Shown here in pieces: positions 1 through 8,400 of a stretch of DNA of 29,277 nt. The stretch's first letter is position 1; every line of letters begins with the position of its first letter. The notes beneath the pieces are model-generated. The model made no database searches, was not told the DNA's origin, and was given only the letters and a program-made list of their open reading frames with translations. The stretch lies in NCBI GenBank assembly GCA_964412395.1, contig CAYPOY010000015.1, positions 1-29,277 of the forward strand, given 5' to 3'. This stretch comes from CAYPOY01 sp964412395. Its GTDB lineage: Bacteria > Chloroflexota > Anaerolineae > B4-G1. Made by a program: the position numbers and the translations under genes.

Positions 1-111
1 TTACCTTTGGCTTTCGAGTTCCTCAAAGACTCTCAAATGGATAAAGTCGAGTTCTAGCGTCACTCCGGCAATCACAGTTTCACCCATGATCTCACTGGCT
101 TTCTTATTCAT
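1..111 (-). CDS. 36-residue peptide of unknown function
   Basis: A 36-codon frame begins at ATG 111-109 and ends with TAA at the very left edge. The start is chosen because a strong Shine-Dalgarno sequence (AAGGAGGAAC) lies just before it; the frame could be extended to about 195 through a TTG codon but would then lose this ribosome binding site. The peptide begins MNKKASEIMGET, is acidic and ends in ESQR. It has no signal peptide, cysteine pair or membrane segment. I do not recognise the family. It is the last visible member of the leftward gene string, 201 bp after the TPR lipoprotein stop. Size and strong initiation site would fit a peptide precursor or small regulator, but nothing in the sequence shows which. 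Confidence 0.55.
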   Translation of the reverse strand: MNKKASEIMGETVIAGVTLELDFIHLRVFEELESQR

Positions 112-260
112 ATTTGTTCCTCCTTCTTCACGAAATATATCGAGGGGCAGAGTGCTGGTCTCATCCTCATAGATTGCACCGCACCCGCTCAGCAACTGCG
201 AACTTCACACTCGGTCATTGCATAGGCTCCTCCTCGTGTCACAGGTTCCCCGGTGGGAGT

Positions 261-301
261 GCCGGCCCACCCCTACTGGCGTTTGTAATCCGGGGGCCGG
301 C
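261..301. repeat. GC-rich inverted repeat after the TPR gene
   Basis: GCCGGCCC at 261-268 is repeated inverted as GGGCCGGC at 294-301 around a 25-nt spacer. It lies 12 bp past the TPR lipoprotein stop and 150 bp before the 36-residue peptide. It could act as a transcription pause, a weak terminator or an mRNA 3-prime stabiliser, but there is no T-run after it on the minus strand. Confidence 0.4.
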
Positions 302-312
302 CCGGCAGCGGG

Positions 313-1962
313 TCACTCCTGCGGCTCGAAGAAGGAGAGGCTGACGACCATATCCACGAAGGTGGAGCGGAAGGTCTCCCATTGATCGGGCGGGGCCACA
401 GCGACGCAGTAGAGGAGCCTCTCCTCCACCAGGACGACGGCTATGCCTCCTTCGAAGGGAGTATCATCGTCGATACTGGATACGTTGGAGGCGGCAGCGG
501 GGTAGCTGGCGATATCGACGGCTATCCCCTCCCCCTCCGCGTCGATCAGATCGGCTATCGCCTCCCAGACGACCACCGGGTCGGAGGTATCCGCCGGCAA
601 GCCCACGTTTTCGGCAAAGTCGGCCAGAGGGCCGGCGTTGAACAGGATCCCTACGGTTTCCTCTCCGGCGACTTTGAGCGCCTCCTCGCTCTCGGCGAAC
701 TCGACCTGGGTCCCGGATTCGGTGTAGTACCAGCCCTCGGGATAGAGCAGACTGTAGCCACCGGCGGCATTGCGATACTCGGCCCCGGCCCCCGCAGCCT
801 GCTCCTTGAGCCTTTCAATCTCCTCCTCCACCTCCGCTCTGTTTGAGGCATCAGGCCGGAGTTGGAGATAGGTCTCGAACTCGGCGATGGCTTCCTCCGT
901 CCGGCCTTGCTCGCGGTAGGCAAGCCCCAGGTTGAAGTGGGCGTTGGCATAATCGGGATGGATCCTGATGGCCTCCTGGTACTCGGCGATGGCCTCTTCG
1001 AGTTGGCCTTGGTCGGCATAGGCGACCCCCAGATTGAGGTGCACCAAGGCATAATCGGGATTGATCCGGAGGGCCTCCTGGTACTCGGCGATGGCCTCGT
1101 CGAACCGGCCTTGCTTCTTGTAGGCGACCCCCAGATTGAGGTGTGCATCGGCATCATCGGGGTTGATCCTGATGGCCTCCTGGTACTCGGCGATGGCTTC
1201 CTCCGTCCGGCCCTGCTCGTCGTAGGCAAGCCCCAGGTTGAAGTGGGCGTTGGCATAATCGGGATGGATCCTGATGGCCTCCTGGTACTCGGCGATGGCC
1301 TCTTCGAGTTGGCCTTGGTCGGCATAGGCGACCCCCAGATTGAGGTGTGCATTGGCATCATCGGGGTTGAGCCGGATGGCCTCCTTATACTCAGCGATGG
1401 CCTCGTCCAGCCTGCCCTGGTTATCGTAGGTAAGCCCCAGATTGTAGTGTGCCTTTGCGTCATCGGGGTTGATCTTGATGGCCTCCTCGAACTCGGCGAT
1501 GGCCTCGTCCAGTCGGCCTTGCTCGACATACTCTATCCCCCGCTTTATATGTTCATCTGCAAGCGTAGGCGGTGCATCGTATTCACTGTGGAAATTGCTT
1601 TCGAAACTACCGCCTCTCTTCGTGAAGCTCCCACTGCACTTGGCGAATGTGTAGCCGTCAGCCTCGCCCAACTCCCGCTCATCGGCCAGCACCTCGCAGG
1701 TCACGGTGCCTGTGTCAGATGTATTTCTGACGGCGATCTCGAATGAAAATTCATTGCTCACCTTGAGGGTTGTCTCCCAGGGCAGGCTGACGGTGGCCTC
1801 TTCGATCTCGCCGTCGGCGTTCGTATATGCGACCTTGGCCTCCGAGGCCGTGCCCCCGACCCGGTAGGTGAACTCCACGCCGCCTCCACAGCCAACGAGC
1901 ACGAGCGCCAGGACGACGGCAACGATCGACACGACTGTCCGCAGATACTTCTTGCTCTTCAT
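313..1962 (-). CDS. TPR-repeat lipoprotein with C-terminal PsbP-like domain
   Basis: A 549-residue predicted lipoprotein. The N-terminus (MKSKKYLRTVVSIVAVVLAL) leads to a lipobox LVGC, so the mature protein should be lipid-anchored outside the membrane. Residues about 30-135 form an unrecognised beta-rich domain. Residues about 138-385 hold seven 34-residue TPR units of the type GRLDEAIAEYQEAIRINPDD, a protein-interaction superhelix. From about 400 to the end, a segment opening YSLLYPEGWYY resembles the PsbP/Mog1-like fold that often follows TPRs in such proteins. The start ATG overlaps the stop of the upstream lipoprotein gene as ATGA, so the two are probably translationally coupled. Three of the TPRs are a recent nucleotide-level duplication. 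The TPR and lipobox calls are firm; the PsbP-like call is by sequence feel. Confidence 0.9.
   Translation of the reverse strand: MKSKKYLRTVVSIVAVVLALVLVGCGGGVEFTYRVGGTASEAKVAYTNADGEIEEATVSLPWETTLKVSNEFSFEIAVRNTSDTGTVTCEVLADERELGEADGYTFAKCSGSFTKRGGSFESNFHSEYDAPPTLADEHIKRGIEYVEQGRLDEAIAEFEEAIKINPDDAKAHYNLGLTYDNQGRLDEAIAEYKEAIRLNPDDANAHLNLGVAYADQGQLEEAIAEYQEAIRIHPDYANAHFNLGLAYDEQGRTEEAIAEYQEAIRINPDDADAHLNLGVAYKKQGRFDEAIAEYQEALRINPDYALVHLNLGVAYADQGQLEEAIAEYQEAIRIHPDYANAHFNLGLAYREQGRTEEAIAEFETYLQLRPDASNRAEVEEEIERLKEQAAGAGAEYRNAAGGYSLLYPEGWYYTESGTQVEFAESEEALKVAGEETVGILFNAGPLADFAENVGLPADTSDPVVVWEAIADLIDAEGEGIAVDIASYPAAASNVSSIDDDTPFEGGIAVVLVEERLLYCVAVAPPDQWETFRSTFVDMVVSLSFFEPQE
916..1347. repeat. 306-bp duplication inside the TPR array
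   Basis: The stretch 916-1041 (126 bp) recurs without visible difference at 1222-1347. The offset of 306 bp is exactly three 34-residue TPR units, so a block of three TPRs was duplicated recently or is being homogenised. Confidence 0.8.
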
Positions 1963-2468
1963 CTTTCTCCCTCCTTGTATTGATTTGCGGCGCCAGCCGG
2001 TAGCGCGAGGCTCTCTATAAACGCGTCTATGGGCTTTACAATCAACATACCGTCGGTATAGGTTGTTCCCTGGCCATACCTCAGGTAAAACGTCTCGTCG
2101 CCCGCATAGACAACGCTGTAGGTCTCGGTACCGCCGCCCACTGTGGGCTCATCTGGCTCAACTTTTTCGATGGAGGAGCAATCAATGGCTTCGAGCTGTT
2201 CAAAGAACGCCGTCACCTTTTGCTCATCAACCGCAAATTCCCAGGTACCCTCATTGACCTCTGTATCTGCCGTTTTGCCGTTTCTGGTCAACGTCACTTT
2301 GTTTCTGGTGATGACGATTTGCGCGTACCACTGCAGTTCCGGCGGAATCGTCCCCGATTCCGAAGTGTACGAGACCTGGGAGATATCCTCCATGTACCGC
2401 ACCGTCTTGCAGCCTGACACGCACGAACAGAACAACGCAGCCAGCATGAGAAACAGCCTAACTTTCAT
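1959..2468 (-). CDS. Small lipoprotein of unknown function
   Basis: A 169-residue protein. I place the start at ATG 2468 because it follows AGAAGGAAAT and opens a typical lipoprotein signal (MKVRLFLMLAALFCSCVSGC, lipobox VSGC). A longer in-frame reading from GTG 2621 would bury the signal peptide and is unlikely. The mature part reads as a small beta-rich domain with the segment NEGTWEFAVDEQKVTAFFEQL, reminiscent of short lipoproteins in which a numerical threshold or buffer domain is attached, but I cannot assign a family. Its TGA overlaps the ATG of the TPR lipoprotein (ATGA), implying coupled synthesis and perhaps a shared complex at the cell surface. Confidence 0.8.
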   Translation of the reverse strand: MKVRLFLMLAALFCSCVSGCKTVRYMEDISQVSYTSESGTIPPELQWYAQIVITRNKVTLTRNGKTADTEVNEGTWEFAVDEQKVTAFFEQLEAIDCSSIEKVEPDEPTVGGGTETYSVVYAGDETFYLRYGQGTTYTDGMLIVKPIDAFIESLALPAGAANQYKEGER

Positions 2469-2684
2469 ATTTCCTTCTGACGTTTGTTCGAGCGTGTTGA
2501 TCGCGCTTTCGGGGCGGGACACCTGGGAGGCGCGGCCACTCATCGCCTGCCGCAACGCGCTCTCGGCCACGTCAGCCTCTCGCTCCAGCCCAAGTTGGCG
2601 CTGCCTCACCTCGCGGGACACGCGATGGTTTCTTCCTGGACTTTTTGATGCTCATTGTTTTGTCTCATTTGCCTGATTGATGCG
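2469..2684 (-). other. Gap with no confident gene
   Basis: This 216-bp gap lies between the DUF6150-like gene and the small lipoprotein. On the minus strand one frame is open from GTG 2621 straight into the lipoprotein and reads like an amphipathic helix (REVRQRQLGLEREAD). Another frame gives a 20-codon ORF starting MRQNNEHQK near 2674. Neither has a good ribosome binding site. The two frames together could be a small gene broken by a frameshift, but this is weak. Confidence 0.3.
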
Positions 2685-2960
2685 CTACAGCAGATCCGAC
2701 TTGGCGCTGTTCACCCACTCCGCGTCCGATTGGACGTCCGTCTTGTAGATCGTCAAGTCGGCATCGAATTGCAGGTCGGTAAAGTACACGATCTTGTCCG
2801 CTTCGCTTTGGATGTCGGTGTAACACCAGATCGGGCTTTCCGTGGCCGCCCATTCGTCCGTCGTTTCGTACACGACCAGGTCGGCCTCCGAGCGGATGTC
2901 GGTGACGAATACTTTCAAATCTGCTTCTGACGCAATGTCTGTCTTGAATAGCTTGGGCAT
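2685..2960 (-). CDS. DUF6150-like short-repeat protein
   Basis: A 91-residue protein starting MPKLFKTD at ATG 2960, preceded by AGGAGGATAGAA. The upstream extension to 3026 is rejected because it lacks a ribosome binding site. About five copies of a short motif of the form TD-x-x-S-E-A-D-L-x-V-Y-x-T are visible (SEADLKVFVTD, SEADLVVYET, SEADKIVYFTD, DADLTIYKTD, SDAEW), with a central DEW and SPIWCYTD segment. This pattern matches what I know of the DUF6150 family, small acidic proteins of unknown role. There is no signal peptide, so it is probably cytoplasmic, unlike its lipoprotein neighbours. A 98-bp inverted-repeat element sits directly upstream of its ribosome binding site. Confidence 0.8.
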   Translation of the reverse strand: MPKLFKTDIASEADLKVFVTDIRSEADLVVYETTDEWAATESPIWCYTDIQSEADKIVYFTDLQFDADLTIYKTDVQSDAEWVNSAKSDLL

Positions 2961-2973
2961 TTCTATCCTCCTG

Positions 2974-3071
2974 AGACCTCGGAGGTTTCCGGGGACGCCT
3001 TTGCTAACCGAGTTGGCTTGGCCCATCTGGCTGATCGGCTGCGAAATCGCCCCTGAAAACCTCCGAGGTCT
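2974..3071. repeat. 98-bp inverted-repeat element
   Basis: AGACCTCGGAGGTTT at 2974-2988 is perfectly inverted as AAACCTCCGAGGTCT at 3057-3071. Inner G and C runs (CCGGGGACG and CGCCCCTG) could extend the hairpin. It fills the gap between the Reg_prop stop (3090) and the DUF6150-like ribosome binding site (about 2962-2970). It looks like a REP- or MITE-type dispersed element. In mRNA it would form a strong stem-loop just ahead of the ribosome binding site, which could dampen read-through or translation. Confidence 0.75.
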
Positions 3072-3089
3072 GAGAGTGTTACACTATGG

Positions 3090-5105
3090 CTATGGCACGT
3101 AGCGCGCCAGACCGCCCTCGTCGCTGGCAAACCAGACCGTTCCCAGGTCGTCCACGAGGATACTTTGGCCGCTAAAGCGGTTCGAGGGCAGGCCGTAGCC
3201 ATCCAAAGTTGTGAGCGACGACCACTCGCTGCCGTCGTAGTAAGCGACGCCGTCGTATCCCAGGCCGAGCCATATCTCACCCTGGTCAGTCACCAGGATG
3301 GAGTATATTGTGTCACTCGCTTCTACCACTTCCGAGAACATTTCCTTATTCTCGTCGTAACTTAGCAGTCTCCTGCCTATAGCGAGCAGGACGTTCCCCT
3401 CTTGATCGAGCGCGAGAGCGCGCGCAGAAGGTGTAAAGACAGACAGCAGGCCCGGCAGTTCGCTATCCCACCTCGTAACCTGGTCGTTCTCGTCGAAGCG
3501 GAAGAGTGCTCCATACGCGCCGACCCACACATTGGCGCCGTCGAACAGCAGTGCGTAGATGGAACGGGGTGACTGCTCGTTCGCTATCTCTTCTTCGTTG
3601 AGCAAGTCATAGTAGGTATACGTCTCGCCGTCCCAGACGGTCAGGCCGCTATAGGTACCGAACCAGACCCGGCCAGAGCCATCTACGGTGATCGCCGTCG
3701 CGCCGCCATCGTAGATTCCCGCGCCAGCCTCGTCGGCCTTTCTATAGTTGATCCACGTCTCGCTTGTGTTCTCGTAGAAACTGGCGCCAGCACTGTGGCC
3801 CAGCCACGTGCCCTCCGGGGTGTGGTGGAAAGTGTTGACCGTGTAACCTTCCATGTCGTTGTGCACCCATTCCCCGTCCGCGTCGTAGGCGGAGAAAATC
3901 TGGAGGCCAAAACCCCCTCCCACATAGATGTACTCGCCGATTTGGGTGATCGCTTCGTAACTGTTTCTGACCGGCAGCTCGTCGAGGATAAGGTCGTGCC
4001 AATTGCTGCCGTCGAATATGCTGATTCCCTCGCCGTCGTCGCAGTAGTAGACGTAACCCTGGTCGTCAATGATCAGATCGTTCAGGCCGCCGACCATGCC
4101 CGCTTCGTCCTCGTAGATCTCCAGGCACGTCTCGGCGGCCGGGTCGAACTGGCAGATCGCGCCGAACGTGTTGCCGACCCAAACGGTACCATCGGGCGCG
4201 ACGACGACACCCTTGAACGCATCCAGGAAGGGGAACTCGTCCACGTTGTCGCTGTTGTACATCGTCCAGGCGCCGTCGCGGAACTTGAGCAGCCCCTCGA
4301 AGGTCGCCAGCCAGACGTTGCCGTCCGCGTCTCCGGCGACTGCTGCCACGTTTTCCTCGGGGATGTTGCCGATATCTTCGTCGTAGGGGGTGATGCTGCC
4401 GTCGGCGTGGATGACCGACACTCCGAAGGAGGACACTATCCAGGCCTCCTCACCGATGACGGCGGCCTGGTTGACCCAGTCGGTGGCCAGACCGGCGTCC
4501 TCGTCGAGGAACAGCCACTCATCCGCGTTGGCGTCGAAGACGTCCAGGCCCCAGGTGTAGCCGATCATCAAGAGGTTGAGGTCGGGGCAGCAGTCGAGCG
4601 TGTCCACGTCGTTCTTATCCATCCCGCTGTTGTCTTTCGTCATCAGTTCCCAGGTATCGGTGTCAGGGTCGTAGAGGGACAGGCCAGACTCGGTGCCGGC
4701 GATGATACGCGGCTCGGGGATGGGACAGGCGACGATGGCCTGGACGTCGTTGGTTGGCAGGCCGTCGAGCGTGGTGTAGCTGAAGGCTTCACCACTCGCC
4801 ATATCCCAGGCGATCACGCCCCCACCCGTCGCGGCCCACAGATAGCCGTCGTGCAGGGCAATCTCGCGCACATAGTTGCCATTGGAATAGATGTGCCAGC
4901 CCGGCTCGGCAACGGGCGTCGGCTCCGGCGTCGGCGTTGGTGTCGGGGGCACCGGCGTCTCTGTCGGTGGTACCGGCGTGTTGGTGGGGACCACTGGCGC
5001 GTCGGTAGGGGGCACTGCCGTCTCGGTAGCTTCGCCGCCGCCACAGCTCGTGACAGCCAGAGCCAGGATCAATAGAACAAAGATAGGTGTAAACTTGCGG
5101 TTCAT
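3090..5105 (-). CDS. Beta-propeller (Reg_prop-like) lipoprotein
   Basis: A 671-residue predicted lipoprotein. The signal MNRKFTPIFVLLILALAVTSC ends in lipobox VTSC, and is followed by a Thr/Pro-rich surface linker (residues about 30-68, repeats of PTxTPVPPT). Residues 70-671 are repeats of the two-component-regulator-propeller type (VWFGTYSGLTVWDGETY, IWLGLGYDGVAYYDGSEW, VWVGAYGALFRFD), normally found as the periplasmic sensor of hybrid kinases. Here there is no membrane segment or kinase after the propeller, so it is a stand-alone surface propeller, possibly a ligand- or polysaccharide-binding sensor. The start at 5105 has GGAGGGGTCCCG before it and overlaps the stop of a 26-codon leader ORF. 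It is the first large gene of the promoter with SARP-like repeats at 5217-5249. Confidence 0.88.
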   Translation of the reverse strand: MNRKFTPIFVLLILALAVTSCGGGEATETAVPPTDAPVVPTNTPVPPTETPVPPTPTPTPEPTPVAEPGWHIYSNGNYVREIALHDGYLWAATGGGVIAWDMASGEAFSYTTLDGLPTNDVQAIVACPIPEPRIIAGTESGLSLYDPDTDTWELMTKDNSGMDKNDVDTLDCCPDLNLLMIGYTWGLDVFDANADEWLFLDEDAGLATDWVNQAAVIGEEAWIVSSFGVSVIHADGSITPYDEDIGNIPEENVAAVAGDADGNVWLATFEGLLKFRDGAWTMYNSDNVDEFPFLDAFKGVVVAPDGTVWVGNTFGAICQFDPAAETCLEIYEDEAGMVGGLNDLIIDDQGYVYYCDDGEGISIFDGSNWHDLILDELPVRNSYEAITQIGEYIYVGGGFGLQIFSAYDADGEWVHNDMEGYTVNTFHHTPEGTWLGHSAGASFYENTSETWINYRKADEAGAGIYDGGATAITVDGSGRVWFGTYSGLTVWDGETYTYYDLLNEEEIANEQSPRSIYALLFDGANVWVGAYGALFRFDENDQVTRWDSELPGLLSVFTPSARALALDQEGNVLLAIGRRLLSYDENKEMFSEVVEASDTIYSILVTDQGEIWLGLGYDGVAYYDGSEWSSLTTLDGYGLPSNRFSGQSILVDDLGTVWFASDEGGLARYVP

Positions 5106-5182
5106 CGGGACCCCTCCTTACTTGATGTGTATTGCGTATTGTGTATCCACTTACATCTCACGTTTCCAGAAACTAGGTTCAT
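5102..5182 (-). CDS. 26-codon leader ORF coupled to the propeller gene
   Basis: An ORF beginning ATG 5182 (MNLVSGNVRCKW) has an unusually complete Shine-Dalgarno sequence, AAGGAGGTGATT, directly before it. Its TGA overlaps the ATG of the Reg_prop lipoprotein (ATGA), as expected for translational coupling. The peptide itself has no recognisable family. A related leader with the same GGAGGTGATTATG initiation region lies before the CSLREA gene (about 10980), so the leader may matter more as a regulatory device than as a product. Confidence 0.45.
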   Translation of the reverse strand: MNLVSGNVRCKWIHNTQYTSSKEGSR

Positions 5183-5216
5183 AATCACCTCCTTCACTAT
5201 CTCGACTACTGGTCTG

Positions 5217-5249
5217 ATTTTACCACCCTATCGTCAAAAAAACGTCAAA
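5217..5249 (-). promoter_or_regulatory. Promoter with SARP-like operator repeats
   Basis: On the minus strand TTTGACG occurs at 5249-5243 and again at 5238-5232, an exact 11-bp period. Nine bases later comes TAAAAT (5222-5217) as a -10 box. SARP-family activators are known to bind heptameric direct repeats 11 bp apart that replace the -35 box, with the last repeat about 8 bp from the -10. An almost identical element stands before the C25 peptidase gene beside the SARP gene. The inferred transcript start is near 5210, ahead of the leader ORF. Confidence 0.7.
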
Positions 5250-5353
5250 CGACAACTACTCAACCGCTCGGTCTGGACTGCCAAATCCAGGCCCCCCACC
5301 GCCGGATTTCATAATCTGCCGGGAGCCGGCGAGTGATGACGGAGCAAGTAAAG

Positions 5354-5382
5354 AAGCCGGTCGCTCTCTGAGCGACCGGCTT
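5354..5382 (-). terminator. Strong hairpin terminator of the C25-CSLREA operon
   Basis: AAGCCGGTCGCTC at 5354-5366 and its perfect inverse GAGCGACCGGCTT at 5370-5382 form a 13-bp stem with a 3-nt loop. It follows the CSLREA stop by 46 bp and is trailed on the minus strand by CTTTACTT. It separates the upstream operon from the promoter at 5217-5249. The symmetry means it could also stop plus-strand transcription. The remaining part of the gap 5250-5353 shows nothing else I recognise. Confidence 0.8.
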
Positions 5383-5428
5383 TCTGTATGTGGGCCACAT
5401 TCGCCCTCTTCGCTCATCATCAGGGTCG

Positions 5429-8400
5429 CTACGAGGAGTTTCGCATCACGACGGGCAGGTATATCTTCCATCCAGGTTCGCCACCGAACAGACCAAAGGG
5501 TGTGAGGTGACAGACAGCCACACCCAACACGTTGTGCTCCTCGTCACGGTGGTACTCCGAAGGCGTCGGCTCGCAGGTGCTAGCGACGTCCTCCCACTCG
5601 GTCCCCGCCCAGTAGTAGAGCAACAGGCTGCTCTCGTCCTCCGGGGCAATCCCCGCCGCCGCCAGGTCTTCGTCGCTGTAGCTGAGGCTGATGGTGATGG
5701 CCCCAGCAAGGGCGGCAGAACCGTCCAGGTCAAAGGCGCGACCGGCAAAGAGTAGACTGCCAGGCTCTTGCGTGGGCGCAGTGACTTCCGTGTACGTGAA
5801 AGTGGTCGTCTCGCTCAGTGCGTCGCCGGGAACCTGGATGGTGGTGGTCAGTCCCTGGGGGTCGGTAAAGTCAATGCTCCCGCCCACGCCAGGCTCAAAA
5901 GTTTCGACTATCTGCTGCGCCACGTGGACTGTAAGGGTGTCCATCTGACTGCCGTGCGCATTGCTGGCCGTCACTGTGATGGCCTTGACGCCGGGATCAT
6001 CCCAGCTAAAGCTGACGTCGTTGTCCAGGCCACCCGTGTTTACGACCATTGCCTGATCCGTGGCCTGCCAGACGTAAGTGATGGGCAGGGTCGTGGATAC
6101 CGGGCTGACGGTAGCTATAAAGCTGTATTCCTCGCCAATCAGGAGGTCTCCGGTTGGGCCGGTGATTTCCACGCTATCCGGCGGCGTGGGTGGCTGCGGC
6201 TTGAAGAGGCTGGAGAGTTTGCTGCTGGTGCCAGCCTCAAAGTCCTCAACAACGCCGTAATCGCGGGCGGTGCTGATGGTGCGTAAGCCTTGCCCCTCGT
6301 CCAGCGGCGCGGGCAGGATAAAGCTCCAATTGCCATCCACGTCGGCGGTGGTGGAACCGAGGTAGGCCTGGGCGTCGATATAACTGTCGTCGTCGTCCAG
6401 GTAGACGTCCACCCAGCAGTAGGGGCAGTCGTCGTCGCTCATGCCGGTGACGTTGGTGTCGCTGATGACGGTGGCCAGGGCCGGGCTAAAGAGGGCCAAT
6501 TCATCGGGCACGGCGTCGCCAAACTCGATGGCGGCGACGCAGTTGGAGATGACGTTGCCGCGCATCATGTTGCCGTTGATGGCGATGGTCGTGCCGTTGA
6601 CGAAAATCCCCTCTTTGAAGCTGCTGGCGATGGTGTTCGAGAGGATGCGGGTGAAGCTGGCCCCGATGTCCAGACCGCTGCCACAGGTCCACACGTCGGC
6701 TCCGGTGGCGTCCCGGCCAATGCGGTTATTCTGGATCAAGTTGTCTTGACCGCTAGTCAGCTCAATGGCATCCGGCGGGGTCGTGGTGCTACTACCGTAG
6801 GTGAGCAGGCCAACAAGGGTGTTGCTGATGACCCTGTTCCGAGTGCCGACCAGGTAGATGCCACCACCACCGAACCAGTTGTCGGTCTTTTCGGTCTGGT
6901 CACAGATGTTGCTTGGGTCAACGCTTGCCACGTCAATGGTGCCGTCGGCGCGCGTGCCGATGTAATTGCCCTCAATCAAGTTATCGTCGCTTTGCAGGTT
7001 GATGGCGTTGGTCCTGGAACCGGCCAGGCGATTGTTCCGAATGAGGTTGTTATCACCGGCGCTAGAGCCATTGATGAGGGCATGGTTCTCATAGTAGGGG
7101 TCGTCGTTGTAAAGGTAGATGGCGGTGCCGTCGTCGCTCAAGCCCAGCCAGTTGTTCTGGACAATATTGCCACTACCCGTCATGCTGACTTCTACGCCCT
7201 GGAAGGCCAGCCCCTGGACGACGTAACTGCCGTCGTACTGGGTCTCACCCAGTTGGAGGTCCGCGCCGGTGCTAGAGTTGCGGAAGAGGATGATCTTCGG
7301 CCCATCGCTGCGGCCACCGAGCTGGGTGGCGCCGTCTATGGTGACCTGACCACCCTTGACGGGGGGCAGAGCCGTAGAAGCCAACGTGATCTTCCAGAAG
7401 CCCGCCGCGTCGTAGCCGGAATCGGTAGTCGGGATGTCGAACGCGATGAGGGCCGGCCGCTGGATCTCCGTCAGGGCCTCGACCTGGTTGATGGCCCAGC
7501 GCAGGGAGCCGCTGGGAGGCGTACCGCTATCGGCGGTAGTGGTGACGGTGATGACGGTGTTGTAGGAGGTCGGAGGCTCCGGCGCCGGCGCGTAGTCAGG
7601 TTCGGGGATGGGGAGCGGTGGTTCCGGAATGGGATCGGGCGGCGGCGGGATGAGGATGGCGCCGGTCTGGCTGTAGACCTGGGAGAAGCGGGAGGTCGTC
7701 CCGGCCTCAAAGTTCTCGATGACGCCATAGTTCAAGGTGGTGATGGCAGTGCGGAGGCCTTCGGTCAGGGCCAGCGTGCGGCTCAACGTGGCCGTCCAGT
7801 CCCCGTTCACGTCGGCCGTGATGACTTCCATCGTCTGCAGGGTCTCGGTGACACCGTCCAGGTCATCCAGGAAGAGCTCGACCCGGCAGTAAGGGCAAGG
7901 AGCGTTCTCGTGACCGTTGATGCCACTGACGGTGGTACCGTCAATGGTGGTGATCTGGGTCGGTGTAAAGATGGAGAGGGCCGGTGGAATGTAGTCGCCG
8001 TATTCGAGGAGTTCGGCGACGTCTTTGGCAACGTTGCCCCGGAAGGTGCGGGCATTGGTGTCTACATCGTCGCCCGCGCTGCGGAGCGCCTCCATCCCGC
8101 TGGCGACGACGGTGTTGGAGAAGATGCGGGTGAATTTGGAGCCGACGACGATGCCGCGCCCGCAGACGCCAACCTCTTTGCCGGCGGTGTCCACCCCGAT
8201 GACGTTGTGCTGGATCAGGTGGTCTCGACCGCCGGACACGTCGAGTGCGTTGTGAGGGGTGCTTTCGGGATCGGCGCTCCAGAAGAGCAGCCCGGCGATG
8301 AGGTTGCCGTCTTCGGGATTGGGGCCGCCGATCTGGTTTCTGATCCCAGGCGCGCTGACTTTGATTCCCGCGCCGCCGAACCAGTTGTAGTAGCGGGCGT

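Noticed and set aside
651..1529. A 292-codon minus-strand open frame inside the TPR gene
   Set aside because: It is a shifted frame of the TPR repeats (PSPSTRRPSGS), kept open by the 102-bp period.
2469..2621. N-terminal extension of the small lipoprotein from GTG 2621
   Set aside because: It would place the lipoprotein signal internally, and the ATG at 2468 has a better ribosome binding site.
3795..5075. A 426-codon plus-strand open frame opposite the propeller lipoprotein
   Set aside because: Antisense shadow. The minus frame has lipobox, linker and propeller repeats.
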